Shown: piece after piece, positions 1-5,917 of the stretch
How positions within the stretch are numbered: the first letter of the stretch is position 1
Layout of the letters: every line of letters begins with the position of its first letter
NCBI GenBank assembly: GCA_025929005.1
Contig: JAICND010000006.1
Span: 1-14,873, forward strand
Direction: 5' to 3'
DNA from: Acidimicrobiia bacterium
Lineage (GTDB): Bacteria > Actinomycetota > Acidimicrobiia > Spongiisociales > ZC4RG35
DNA: 14,873 nt
Translations under genes and position numbers: made by a program
The notes under the pieces: model-generated
The model's database searches: none
What the model saw: only the letters and a program-made list of their open reading frames with translations
What the model was told of the DNA's origin: nothing

Positions 1-149
1 CGTTCGAAGCGCTCTCCCTTCCCGAGGTTCCACAGCCCGATACCTTGCGAGACATCGGGGAACGTTGGAGGCCTCATCGCTCCACCGCCGCCCGGCTGTT
101 GTGGCACTCCTATCTCTCCCGACGTGGCAGGAAGGAGACCGCCTTCTAG
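1..149 (+). CDS. DNA-3-methyladenine glycosylase II-like protein, C-terminal end (5'-truncated)
   Basis: This is the last 48 codons of a gene that enters from the left edge; the frame starts at base 3 and ends at TAG 147-149. The residues (ending with LRDIGERWRPHRSTAARLLW and then a short basic tail) match the C-terminal helix of AlkA-type HhH-GPD glycosylases as I remember it, where a W-P-R-S pattern precedes the last helix. Such enzymes excise alkylated purines in base-excision repair. The helix-hairpin-helix and catalytic Asp would lie upstream and are not visible, so the family call rests on this tail alone. The stop codon overlaps that of the convergent TetR gene: CTAG at 146-149 serves both strands. 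There is no room for a separate terminator between the two genes. Confidence 0.7.
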   Translation, partial: FEALSLPEVPQPDTLRDIGERWRPHRSTAARLLWHSYLSRRGRKETAF

Positions 150-763
150 ACGGGCACCGAGGCGGTGAGCGCCCCGGTGGGCAACGCGAGTTCGACCTCG
201 GTTGTCCTGGTGACCCAGTTAAAGACCGTTGCTCGATCGAGGGTGCTGCGATGGGCTACGACCTGGAGAGATAGACCATCGAGGAGCGAGATGATGCGCC
301 AGGCGGCTGCATCCGGGTCGGGAGACTCAAGAGACCCGTCGGCGACTCCATTGTGAATGGTCGTCGCCAGCAGTTGTTGCCAGGCCACATTGAGCCGCTG
401 CGAGGTCCGCCGTAAAGCGGGCCGGCGCGAGGCCTCGGCCCACGCATCAAGCCAGAGCTGAAAAGCCCAATCCTGGTCGGTGCTGGCGTAGGTCCGAAAG
501 AACGCCCGGAGCTTTCCTACCGCAACGAGCTCCGCTGCCATCGCCGCGGTGGTGATCGCCAAATCGTTGCCGGCCGCCTGTTCAAAAGCAGCGGCCAGCA
601 CCTCGTCCATCGAATCGAAATAGTGATGAATGAGGCCGCTCGATGTCCCCATCTCGGTGGCGACATCGCGAACCGTGGTCGCGGCAAGCCCCTTTCGTAG
701 CGCCACCTTCAAGGCGGCGTCGACGATGGCCTGCCGACGGTCGCCCGGACTCATGCGTGCCAT
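146..763 (-). CDS. TetR family transcriptional regulator, BetI-like
   Basis: A 205-residue one-component repressor. The N-terminal helix-turn-helix spans roughly residues 11-55, with TTVRDVATEMGTSSGLIHHY as recognition region (about 29-48). The SSGLIHHYF block is the form seen in BetI-type TetR proteins. The C-terminal part (about 80-195, with WLDAWAEASRRP and a final LLDGL helix) fits the BetI-type ligand domain. The start at 763 is chosen because a TANNNT box (TAGCAT, 772-777) ends 8 nt upstream and no Shine-Dalgarno is visible, so the mRNA is probably leaderless. Met4 is an alternative start. The gene is divergent from the aminomethyltransferase-like gene across 76 bp, so it most likely represses that operon and itself. 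The ligand is unknown. BetI itself senses choline, but the family is too broad to transfer that. Confidence 0.88.
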   Translation of the reverse strand: MARMSPGDRRQAIVDAALKVALRKGLAATTVRDVATEMGTSSGLIHHYFDSMDEVLAAAFEQAAGNDLAITTAAMAAELVAVGKLRAFFRTYASTDQDWAFQLWLDAWAEASRRPALRRTSQRLNVAWQQLLATTIHNGVADGSLESPDPDAAAWRIISLLDGLSLQVVAHRSTLDRATVFNWVTRTTEVELALPTGALTASVPV

Positions 764-839
764 GGCGAAAGATGCTAGAGCTCATTGCGCACTTGTCCAA
801 CAGCCGGTAGGGTGACCTTGCGACACAAGGAGCGCCGCC
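764..839. promoter_or_regulatory. Divergent control region between tetR and the aminomethyltransferase-like gene
   Basis: This 76-bp gap holds two face-to-face promoter candidates that overlap. On the minus strand TTGGAC (795-800), a 17-nt spacer and TAGCAT (772-777) point at tetR. On the plus strand TTGCGC (785-790), a 17-nt spacer and TAGGGT (808-813) point at the aminomethyltransferase-like gene. Small palindromes GAGCTC (778-783) and TGCGCA (786-791) lie inside the overlap. TTGCG recurs at 818-822, but I see no long clear TetR operator. Because the promoters overlap, one bound repressor could block both. Confidence 0.5.
827..832 (+). promoter_or_regulatory. Shine-Dalgarno site that argues for an upstream start of the GcvT-like gene
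   Basis: AAGGAG is an excellent ribosome binding site, but the first in-frame ATG lies far away at 939. At the right distance (7 nt) the frame has GTC at 840, then ATC at 843. The site therefore marks an initiation region at about 840 rather than 939. Confidence 0.6.
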
Positions 840-938
840 GTCATCAAGACCACCCCTTTTCATCCGCGGGTTGAAGCCGCCAACCAAACAGGTCTGTGGA
901 GCCACTGGTCGGGTCATCTGGTTGTCGAGAAGTATCAG
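840..938 (+). other. Probable N-terminal coding extension of the aminomethyltransferase-like gene without a standard start codon
   Basis: The reading frame of the downstream gene stays open upstream to TGA at 813-815. The 33 codons from 840 read V/M-IKTTPFHPR, then LWSHWSGHLVVEKYQ, flowing directly into the annotated Met. From memory, members of this aminomethyltransferase group carry such a TPFHPR...W segment just after the start Met. No ATG, GTG or TTG occurs in frame between 816 and 938. Either GTC (840), ATC (843) or CTG (894 or 918) initiates, or a single base (C842 for G) has changed in the cell or in the assembly. Confidence 0.6.
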
Positions 939-2039
939 ATGTCGGAGAAGTTCGAGTACTTCGCCATCCGCAACGCGGCGGGCATGTTTGACTCCTCCCC
1001 GCTCTACAAGTACCGCATCTCCGGGAGGGATGCCGAGAAGTACCTAGCAGGCGTCCTCGCCAGAGACGTACGCAGATGCCGGCCCGGAAGAGCCCAATAC
1101 ACCTTGTGGTGCGACGACCGCGGCTTCGTGGTCGAGGACGGCGTGGTCCTGCGGTTGTCCCAGGACGAATTTCTCCTGACATCGGCCGAACCCAACCTCG
1201 CCTATTTCCAGAACCTGATCGGATACGACCTGGTGGAAATAGAGGAGGTGACCGACGACGTGGCGACCCTCGCCTTCCAGGGACCGCGGTCGCGCCTGAT
1301 TCTTTCCGAGCTTGCGCCCGAAATGAGCGAGATCGGCTACTTCCACCTCGTCCCCACCAAGCTGGGCGGCTCACCAGTCACCATCTCGCGCACCGGTTTC
1401 ACAGGGGACCTCGGTTACGAAATCTGGGTCAGCTCCGATGACGCCGTCGCCGTCTGGGATACGGTCGCCGAGGCAGGACAGGGGCACGGTGTGATCCCCT
1501 TTGGCCAGATAGCGCTGCTGATGGCACGTATAGAGGCGGGGCTGTTGCTTCTCAACACCGACTTCGAGTCGAGCCGGTTCGCCTGGAACGACGACCATCG
1601 CTCCACTCCCATCGAGCTCGGCTTTGGCTGGATGTTCCGGCACATCGAAACCGAGAACCGCCCCTTTATCGGTCGCCATGCCATCCGCCGTGAACTGGCC
1701 GATGCCACGTCACGCTGGAAACTCGTCGGGCTGGTGGTCGACTGGAAGGAGTATGACCACAAATACAACACCGCCGGACTGGTCCCGCCCAAGGACCACA
1801 CACCGGTGACCGAAGAATTCATGGTTTACACCGACGATTACACCCGGGTCGGTTACGCAACGAGTTTCATGTACTCACCGATCGTGCAACGACACATCGC
1901 CATCGCCCGGGTACGGCCCGAGCAGTCTGCCATAGGCACCCGGGTCAATCTCGAAGTCACCATCAACCATCGCTACGAACTGGTTGGCGCCCACGTCGCT
2001 CGCCTTCCCCATTTCAACCCCGAGAGAAAGACCGCTTGA
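939..2039 (+). CDS. Aminomethyltransferase-like (GcvT-fold) protein, possible tetrahydrofolate-dependent demethylase
   Basis: The 366-residue product from the first ATG has the folate-binding GcvT fold: LAFQGP at 111-116, the signature RTGFTGDLGYEIWV at 151-164, RIEAG at 197-201 followed by the TPIELGFGWMF block at 223-233, and the C-terminal barrel with GYATSFMYSP at 305-314 and IAIARVRPE at 320-328. True GcvT works in glycine cleavage, but no gcvH, gcvP or lpd lies nearby. The family also contains DMSP, sarcosine and aryl-O-methyl demethylases, which move a methyl group to tetrahydrofolate. The next gene is a FAD oxidoreductase 1 nt away, so the two probably act on the same methylated compound (inference). 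The true protein probably begins near 840 and is about 399 residues long. Substrate unknown. Confidence 0.85.
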   Translation: MSEKFEYFAIRNAAGMFDSSPLYKYRISGRDAEKYLAGVLARDVRRCRPGRAQYTLWCDDRGFVVEDGVVLRLSQDEFLLTSAEPNLAYFQNLIGYDLVEIEEVTDDVATLAFQGPRSRLILSELAPEMSEIGYFHLVPTKLGGSPVTISRTGFTGDLGYEIWVSSDDAVAVWDTVAEAGQGHGVIPFGQIALLMARIEAGLLLLNTDFESSRFAWNDDHRSTPIELGFGWMFRHIETENRPFIGRHAIRRELADATSRWKLVGLVVDWKEYDHKYNTAGLVPPKDHTPVTEEFMVYTDDYTRVGYATSFMYSPIVQRHIAIARVRPEQSAIGTRVNLEVTINHRYELVGAHVARLPHFNPERKTA

Positions 2040-2040
2040 C

Positions 2041-3681
2041 ATGGGCACCCCCACCCAACGCAGGTACGACGCGGTCGTGATCGGGGCAGGACACAACGGG
2101 TTGGTCAACGGGGCCTACCTGGCCAAAGCCGGGTTGAAGACTCTCATCATCGAGCGGCGCCACCTGGTCGGAGGTGCCGCCATCACCGAAGAGCTCCATC
2201 CCGGGTTCTGGTTCACGACCTTCTCATATGCGCTCTCGCTCCTGCGACCCGACATCATCCACGAACTGGAGCTCACGAAACACGGCTTCATGCCGCTGCT
2301 GATGCCCTCCACGTTCGCCCCCATGGAGAACGGGGACTACGTCCTGTTGGGACAGGACCGCAACGAGAACATCAAAGAGATCGCCCGTCACTCCCGCCAC
2401 GATGCCGACGCCTTCGAACAGTACGAGCACGACATCACCATGGTGTGTCAAGCGTTGAAACCGCTCCTTGACCAGGTGCCACCCAACCTCTTCAGCAAGG
2501 ACCCCGAGGAGTTGGTAGCAATGTCTGCCCTGGCCCAGCACCTCCGCGACCTCGAACCCCGGGTCCTCCACAACGCCGTCCGGCTTCTGACCGGTAGCGC
2601 GGCCGACTTTCTCGACGACTACTTCGAAAGCGACATCCTCAAGGGCTATCTGTCTTCGTCGAGCATCATCGGCACCAAGGTTGGCCCGCGATCGCAGGGG
2701 TCTGGTCTCGTCCTCCTCTACCACAACATCGGCGAACACGACGGGGTGTTCGGATCCTGGGCGTTCCACAAAGGTGGGAATGGTGGTTTCACGAAGGTGC
2801 TGGCCAAAGCAGCCCAGGCCTTTGGCGCAGAGATCATCCTGGAGGCACCGGTCGGCAACGTCATTACCTCCAACGGCAAGGCCACCGGAGTTGCGTTAGA
2901 GGACGGGACCGAGATAGAGGCCGGCGTCGTCGTCAGCGCCATCGATCCTCGCAGGACCTTTCTGCAACTGGTCGATCCCCGCGAGCTGCCAAACGATCTC
3001 GTCGAAAACATCCAGAGGTTCCGGTTCCAGGGAACCTCGGCCAAAGTCAACTTCGCACTGGATGGACTTCCCAAATACCCGGCCCTGGGAGACCGCGGTG
3101 ACCAGTACCGGGGCTTCACCAACATCGGACCGTCCATCGATTACCTCGAGCGGGCCTACGACGACGCCAAATACGGGTGGTACTCGTCACGTCCATATAT
3201 CGATGCGGCCATCCAGTCGACGATCGACCCCGACATGGCTCCGCCCGGCAAACACGTGATGAGCTGTTTCATCCAGTACGCGCCCTACCACCTGAAGCAA
3301 TCGGATTGGGACACCGAACGAAACAACCTGGGAGACACCGTCCAAAAGACTCTTGAGTCCTTCTTCCCGGGGTTCTCCGACCTGGTGCTGCACCGCGAGG
3401 TCGTGACTCCTCTGGACATCGAGCGGGTGGTCGGCCTCTCCGAGGGCAACATCTTCGCCGGGGAGTTCCTCGCCCCCCAGATGTTCTTCTTTCGACCCGC
3501 CCCAGGGTGGAACCAGTACCGGACCCCCATCGACGGCTATTACCAGTGCGGTTCCGGAACCCACCCCGGCGGCTGTGTCATGGGTGCCCCCGGCAAATTG
3601 GCGTCACAACAGATCCTCAAAGACCTCGACCCGTCTCGTTTCGGCAACCCCGGCCTTCAGAGTCCGCCGGCAGACGCCTGA
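2041..3681 (+). CDS. NAD(P)/FAD-dependent oxidoreductase, CrtI/PYROXD2-like
   Basis: A 546-residue flavoprotein of the phytoene-dehydrogenase-related amine oxidase superfamily. The N-terminal Rossmann dinucleotide site is VVIGAGHNGL at 12-21, ending in an acidic residue (IIERR). The C-terminal FAD motif GSGTHPGGCVMGAPG lies at about 504-518. In the third glycine of the usual HPGGG this copy has Cys512. The length matches PYROXD2-type proteins better than carotenoid desaturases, and no carotenoid genes are nearby. ATG 2041 is chosen over ATG 1984 because it lies 1 nt after the upstream stop and puts the FAD site at the usual position. The longer form would overlap the previous gene by 56 nt. 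It is transcribed with the GcvT-like gene and is likely its redox partner. The substrate cannot be read from the sequence. Confidence 0.88.
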   Translation: MGTPTQRRYDAVVIGAGHNGLVNGAYLAKAGLKTLIIERRHLVGGAAITEELHPGFWFTTFSYALSLLRPDIIHELELTKHGFMPLLMPSTFAPMENGDYVLLGQDRNENIKEIARHSRHDADAFEQYEHDITMVCQALKPLLDQVPPNLFSKDPEELVAMSALAQHLRDLEPRVLHNAVRLLTGSAADFLDDYFESDILKGYLSSSSIIGTKVGPRSQGSGLVLLYHNIGEHDGVFGSWAFHKGGNGGFTKVLAKAAQAFGAEIILEAPVGNVITSNGKATGVALEDGTEIEAGVVVSAIDPRRTFLQLVDPRELPNDLVENIQRFRFQGTSAKVNFALDGLPKYPALGDRGDQYRGFTNIGPSIDYLERAYDDAKYGWYSSRPYIDAAIQSTIDPDMAPPGKHVMSCFIQYAPYHLKQSDWDTERNNLGDTVQKTLESFFPGFSDLVLHREVVTPLDIERVVGLSEGNIFAGEFLAPQMFFFRPAPGWNQYRTPIDGYYQCGSGTHPGGCVMGAPGKLASQQILKDLDPSRFGNPGLQSPPADA

Positions 3682-3793
3682 ACCCCGGGTTCGCGGACGT
3701 CGCCGTAGTTCTGGGTCAGTCCCTCGGTGGTCACGACCGCCGTCACGGAGTCCATGGATGCAGATGAGTTGGCGGTTCCGGCTACCTGGAGAG
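3682..3793. other. Convergent intergenic gap with short inverted repeats, possible bidirectional terminator
   Basis: This 112-bp gap lies between the FAD oxidoreductase and MFS stop codons. Three inverted repeats are visible: GAACCC-C-GGGTTC (3680-3692, overlapping the oxidoreductase stop), a 7-bp stem with a CACG loop (3725-3742, one G-U pair), and GGAGAG-TCAG-CTCTCC (3788-3803, overlapping the MFS stop). None is followed by a clear T run, so intrinsic termination is possible but not shown. No gene is apparent here. Confidence 0.35.
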
Positions 3794-5038
3794 TCAGCTC
3801 TCCTGTTGCTCGATCACATCCGATCCCGCATGCTCGCGGTGGGCCAGAAACAGGAACGGGAGCGCCAATGCCTGAATTCCGGCACTGACCAAATACGAAG
3901 CTGCATATCCAGATACATCGGCCACCCGTCCCAGCAACGGTTGAGCCACCCCGCCTGTCGACCCCATGAGGGCATCGAAGGACAGCACCGTCGCCCGCTG
4001 CTCTGAAGGGATCAGACCATTCAGGTATGCCTGACGTATGGGCGTGCTCATCGAGAACATCATCGCCCAGACCACGATCAAACCGACTGCGACGACAAAA
4101 CTCCGGGTCAAACCAACCCCGGCAAGGATCACCACACTGACTCCGGTCGCGATCAACAGAGCGTGGGTTCGATGAACGAAGAGTCGCCGGACCTTGTTGA
4201 CTAGCAGTCCCCCGACGATCTGAGCTCCGGCCACGATCGCCGCCGCCAGGCCGGCGATCCCGAACGCCCTGGGGTCGCCGTACAGCTCCAAGAGGTAGGG
4301 CTGCATCGCGTAGAACGCGTAGTAGATCACGCCGCCCGTGAACGGTGCGGCCAACATGATCCACCGCACCGGCGGATTGCGAAGACCGTTGTCGATCGAC
4401 GCCCGCACGATTTGGCGGATCTGTGTCGAGAGTTTGATCCCACGCGCTGGTGAGAACCCGAGATCGCGCATGTATACAAAGGCCGCCGCAAAGGCCGCCA
4501 GCAACATGATCGCTCGGAGGATGTACGGAACTCCGAGATTGGTGATCTGAGCGACGAACCCCCCCGCCACGGACCCGGTCAACATCGCTGCACCGCCGAT
4601 GACCTGCCCTCGGGCAAATACGGGTTCGAGGTCGCCCGTGTAGCCCGTGGAATGGAGGGCGTCGACCAACCAGGCCTCCATGGCGCCCGAGAAGAAGGTG
4701 AACCCGAGGCCCAACAGGATTGAGGCGATGGCCCACCCCCACAAAGGAGCCTGTATCTGCCACATGACCAGATAAAGAACGGTGGAGATGAGAAGGGTGA
4801 GGGCTCCGAGAAGGAACGAAAGCCGGCGTCCCCGGCTATCGGCCACGATGCCGGTTGGGACCTCGAAAAGGACCTGACCCACCGTGAAAAAGGCATTGGC
4901 TGCAAAGGCCTCCGTGTTGCTCAATCCGGCATCGAGCAAGAACAGGGTGTTGATGCCCCAGATGAACGAAGTGGCCAGGGTTGAAAGCAACGTCAATAGA
5001 AGAAACGTGCGTTGGACCTGGCGCGCGTCATCGTTCAT
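3794..5038 (-). CDS. MFS transporter
   Basis: A 414-residue polytopic inner-membrane protein with about 12 hydrophobic segments. The loop after TM2 carries FEVPTGIVADSRGRR (58-72), the MFS motif A (G-x-x-x-D-x-x-G-R-R) in the FEVPTG form typical of a large family of putative drug or solute antiporters. A second basic loop (NKVRRLF) marks the equivalent place in the C-terminal half. The start at 5038 gives MNDDARQVQR just before TM1. An ATG at 5179 would add 47 residues lacking transporter character and lying inside the upstream gene, so it is rejected. The start overlaps the stop of the aldo/keto reductase gene by 4 nt (ATGA), which implies translational coupling. Substrate unknown; it may export or import a compound handled by that reductase. 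Confidence 0.9.
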   Translation of the reverse strand: MNDDARQVQRTFLLLTLLSTLATSFIWGINTLFLLDAGLSNTEAFAANAFFTVGQVLFEVPTGIVADSRGRRLSFLLGALTLLISTVLYLVMWQIQAPLWGWAIASILLGLGFTFFSGAMEAWLVDALHSTGYTGDLEPVFARGQVIGGAAMLTGSVAGGFVAQITNLGVPYILRAIMLLAAFAAAFVYMRDLGFSPARGIKLSTQIRQIVRASIDNGLRNPPVRWIMLAAPFTGGVIYYAFYAMQPYLLELYGDPRAFGIAGLAAAIVAGAQIVGGLLVNKVRRLFVHRTHALLIATGVSVVILAGVGLTRSFVVAVGLIVVWAMMFSMSTPIRQAYLNGLIPSEQRATVLSFDALMGSTGGVAQPLLGRVADVSGYAASYLVSAGIQALALPFLFLAHREHAGSDVIEQQES

Positions 5039-5847
5039 GCGGTAGCTAAACCTGCCACTAGCTGTCTTTCTTCCGGACCGAACCAGGGCGATGCACCGGC
5101 CTCCGCATTCTCGACCAGATGATCCTGCGAGGCTGTGGCCGGAATCGCCACATGACAACGTGGATCCGAAAGGCCCCATTTGAGCAAAGCCTGCGCCCAG
5201 GTGGTCACCCCAAGGTGTCGCAGTGGGCGCAGTGCTTCCGGTCGCGGTGGCCGTCGCAAGAGCGTCCCTTCACCAAACGGCCTCATTACGACAACTCCGA
5301 GGTCGAGATCTGCTGCGAGCGGGAGGATTCGGCGCTCAACCTCGGTCTGGCGCGGGTTGTAGGGGATCTGAATTGCCGTGATCCGGCCGGTCTTCATCAC
5401 CTCTTCCAACTCGTCGAACGAGGCCGACGAGTAGTGGGTGGCACCTATCGCCGTCACCTTCTCGTCATCGTGGAGTCGTTCCAGAGCGGGAAGATGGGTT
5501 CGCCACATGGCGAGATTGTGAATCTGATAGAGATCGACCCACCCGTACAGACCGAGAGCGAACTCGATCTGATTCATTCCTTCCCGAGGCCCAGAGGCCC
5601 ACACCTTGGTGGCAACCAGGGCCTCTTTCCTGCGTGGACCGAGTCCGGCGGCGAGAACTCGCTCGGCCTCGCCGTACATCGGTGAGGAGTCGAAGAGGTT
5701 GAGGCCGAGGTCCAACGCCTTCTCAGTTAGCTGATGGCGTGCTTTCTCTTTGTCGCGACCACGAACATCGAAGGTCTTCCAGGTCCCCATACCAACGACT
5801 GGGACGGTCAACCCGGTTCGACCCAGGCGTCGCCTTTCGATGGTCAC
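5035..5847 (-). CDS. Aldo/keto reductase
   Basis: A 270-residue TIM-barrel NADPH-dependent oxidoreductase. The catalytic tetrad is visible: Asp53 (NLFDSSPMYG), Tyr58, Lys81 (VATKVW) and His110 (LYQIHN). The N-terminal RRLGRTGLTVPVVGMGTW is the standard opening of the family. At 270 residues it is at the short end (usual range about 270-340). The start codon is GTG (5845-5847) with no Shine-Dalgarno. A TAGATT box ends 6 nt upstream, suggesting a leaderless transcript. It is the first gene of a two-gene unit with the MFS transporter and is divergent from the central operon. It reduces a carbonyl or oxidises an alcohol; the substrate cannot be predicted. Confidence 0.93.
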   Translation of the reverse strand: MTIERRRLGRTGLTVPVVGMGTWKTFDVRGRDKEKARHQLTEKALDLGLNLFDSSPMYGEAERVLAAGLGPRRKEALVATKVWASGPREGMNQIEFALGLYGWVDLYQIHNLAMWRTHLPALERLHDDEKVTAIGATHYSSASFDELEEVMKTGRITAIQIPYNPRQTEVERRILPLAADLDLGVVVMRPFGEGTLLRRPPRPEALRPLRHLGVTTWAQALLKWGLSDPRCHVAIPATASQDHLVENAEAGASPWFGPEERQLVAGLATA

Positions 5848-5853
5848 GTTCGC

Positions 5854-5859
5854 AATCTA
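5854..5859 (-). promoter_or_regulatory. Extended TANNNT -10 box for a leaderless aldo/keto reductase transcript
   Basis: TAGATT on the minus strand ends 6 nt before the GTG start, where transcription would begin at or next to the start codon. No convincing -35 element is present at 17-18 nt upstream. Confidence 0.4.
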
Positions 5860-5874
5860 TGGGCAGACTGGCGA

Positions 5875-5896
5875 CTAACCCTGACCGCAGGGCTAG
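5875..5896. promoter_or_regulatory. 22-bp near-perfect inverted repeat, candidate operator
   Basis: CTAaCCCTG and CAGGGcTAG are separated by ACCG; eight of nine positions pair. The repeat lies in the 70-bp gap between the aldo/keto reductase gene and the central operon. It covers the expected -35 position of the minus-strand gene and touches a TANNNT box (TAGCTT, 5894-5899) on the plus strand. A dimeric regulator bound here could act on both units. No regulator gene adjoins it. Confidence 0.4.
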
Positions 5897-5906
5897 CTTT
5901 CCGTAC

Positions 5907-5911
5907 GAGGA
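5907..5911 (+). promoter_or_regulatory. Shine-Dalgarno site supporting a TTG start
   Basis: GAGGA lies 6 nt before TTG 5918-5920. It favours TTG over the first in-frame ATG about 36 nt further on, which would cut into the signal peptide. Confidence 0.6.
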
Positions 5912-5917
5912 CATACG

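Noticed and set aside
844..1374. 176-codon open frame antisense to the GcvT-like gene
   Set aside because: It is Arg/Ser/Gly-rich with no motifs and lies opposite a well-supported gene; typical of high-GC shadow frames.
1984..2040. Longer start for the FAD oxidoreductase
   Set aside because: It would overlap the end of the GcvT-like gene by 56 nt and place 19 non-conserved residues before the usual short lead to the Rossmann motif.
2224..2769. 181-codon open frame antisense to the FAD oxidoreductase
   Set aside because: No recognisable motif, no ribosome binding site, and it mirrors the codon pattern of the real gene.
3657..4763. 368-codon open frame on the minus strand overlapping the MFS gene
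   Set aside because: It is Arg/Gly-rich shadow sequence in another frame of a gene with clear membrane helices and motif A; only its last 45 codons lie outside and show no family features.
5039..5179. 47-residue N-terminal extension of the MFS transporter
   Set aside because: It lies wholly inside the aldo/keto reductase gene in another frame, and the ATGA-coupled start at 5038 sits directly before TM1.
5119..5685. 188-codon plus-strand frame opposite the aldo/keto reductase
   Set aside because: The opposite strand encodes the full catalytic tetrad in family order; this frame has no family signature.
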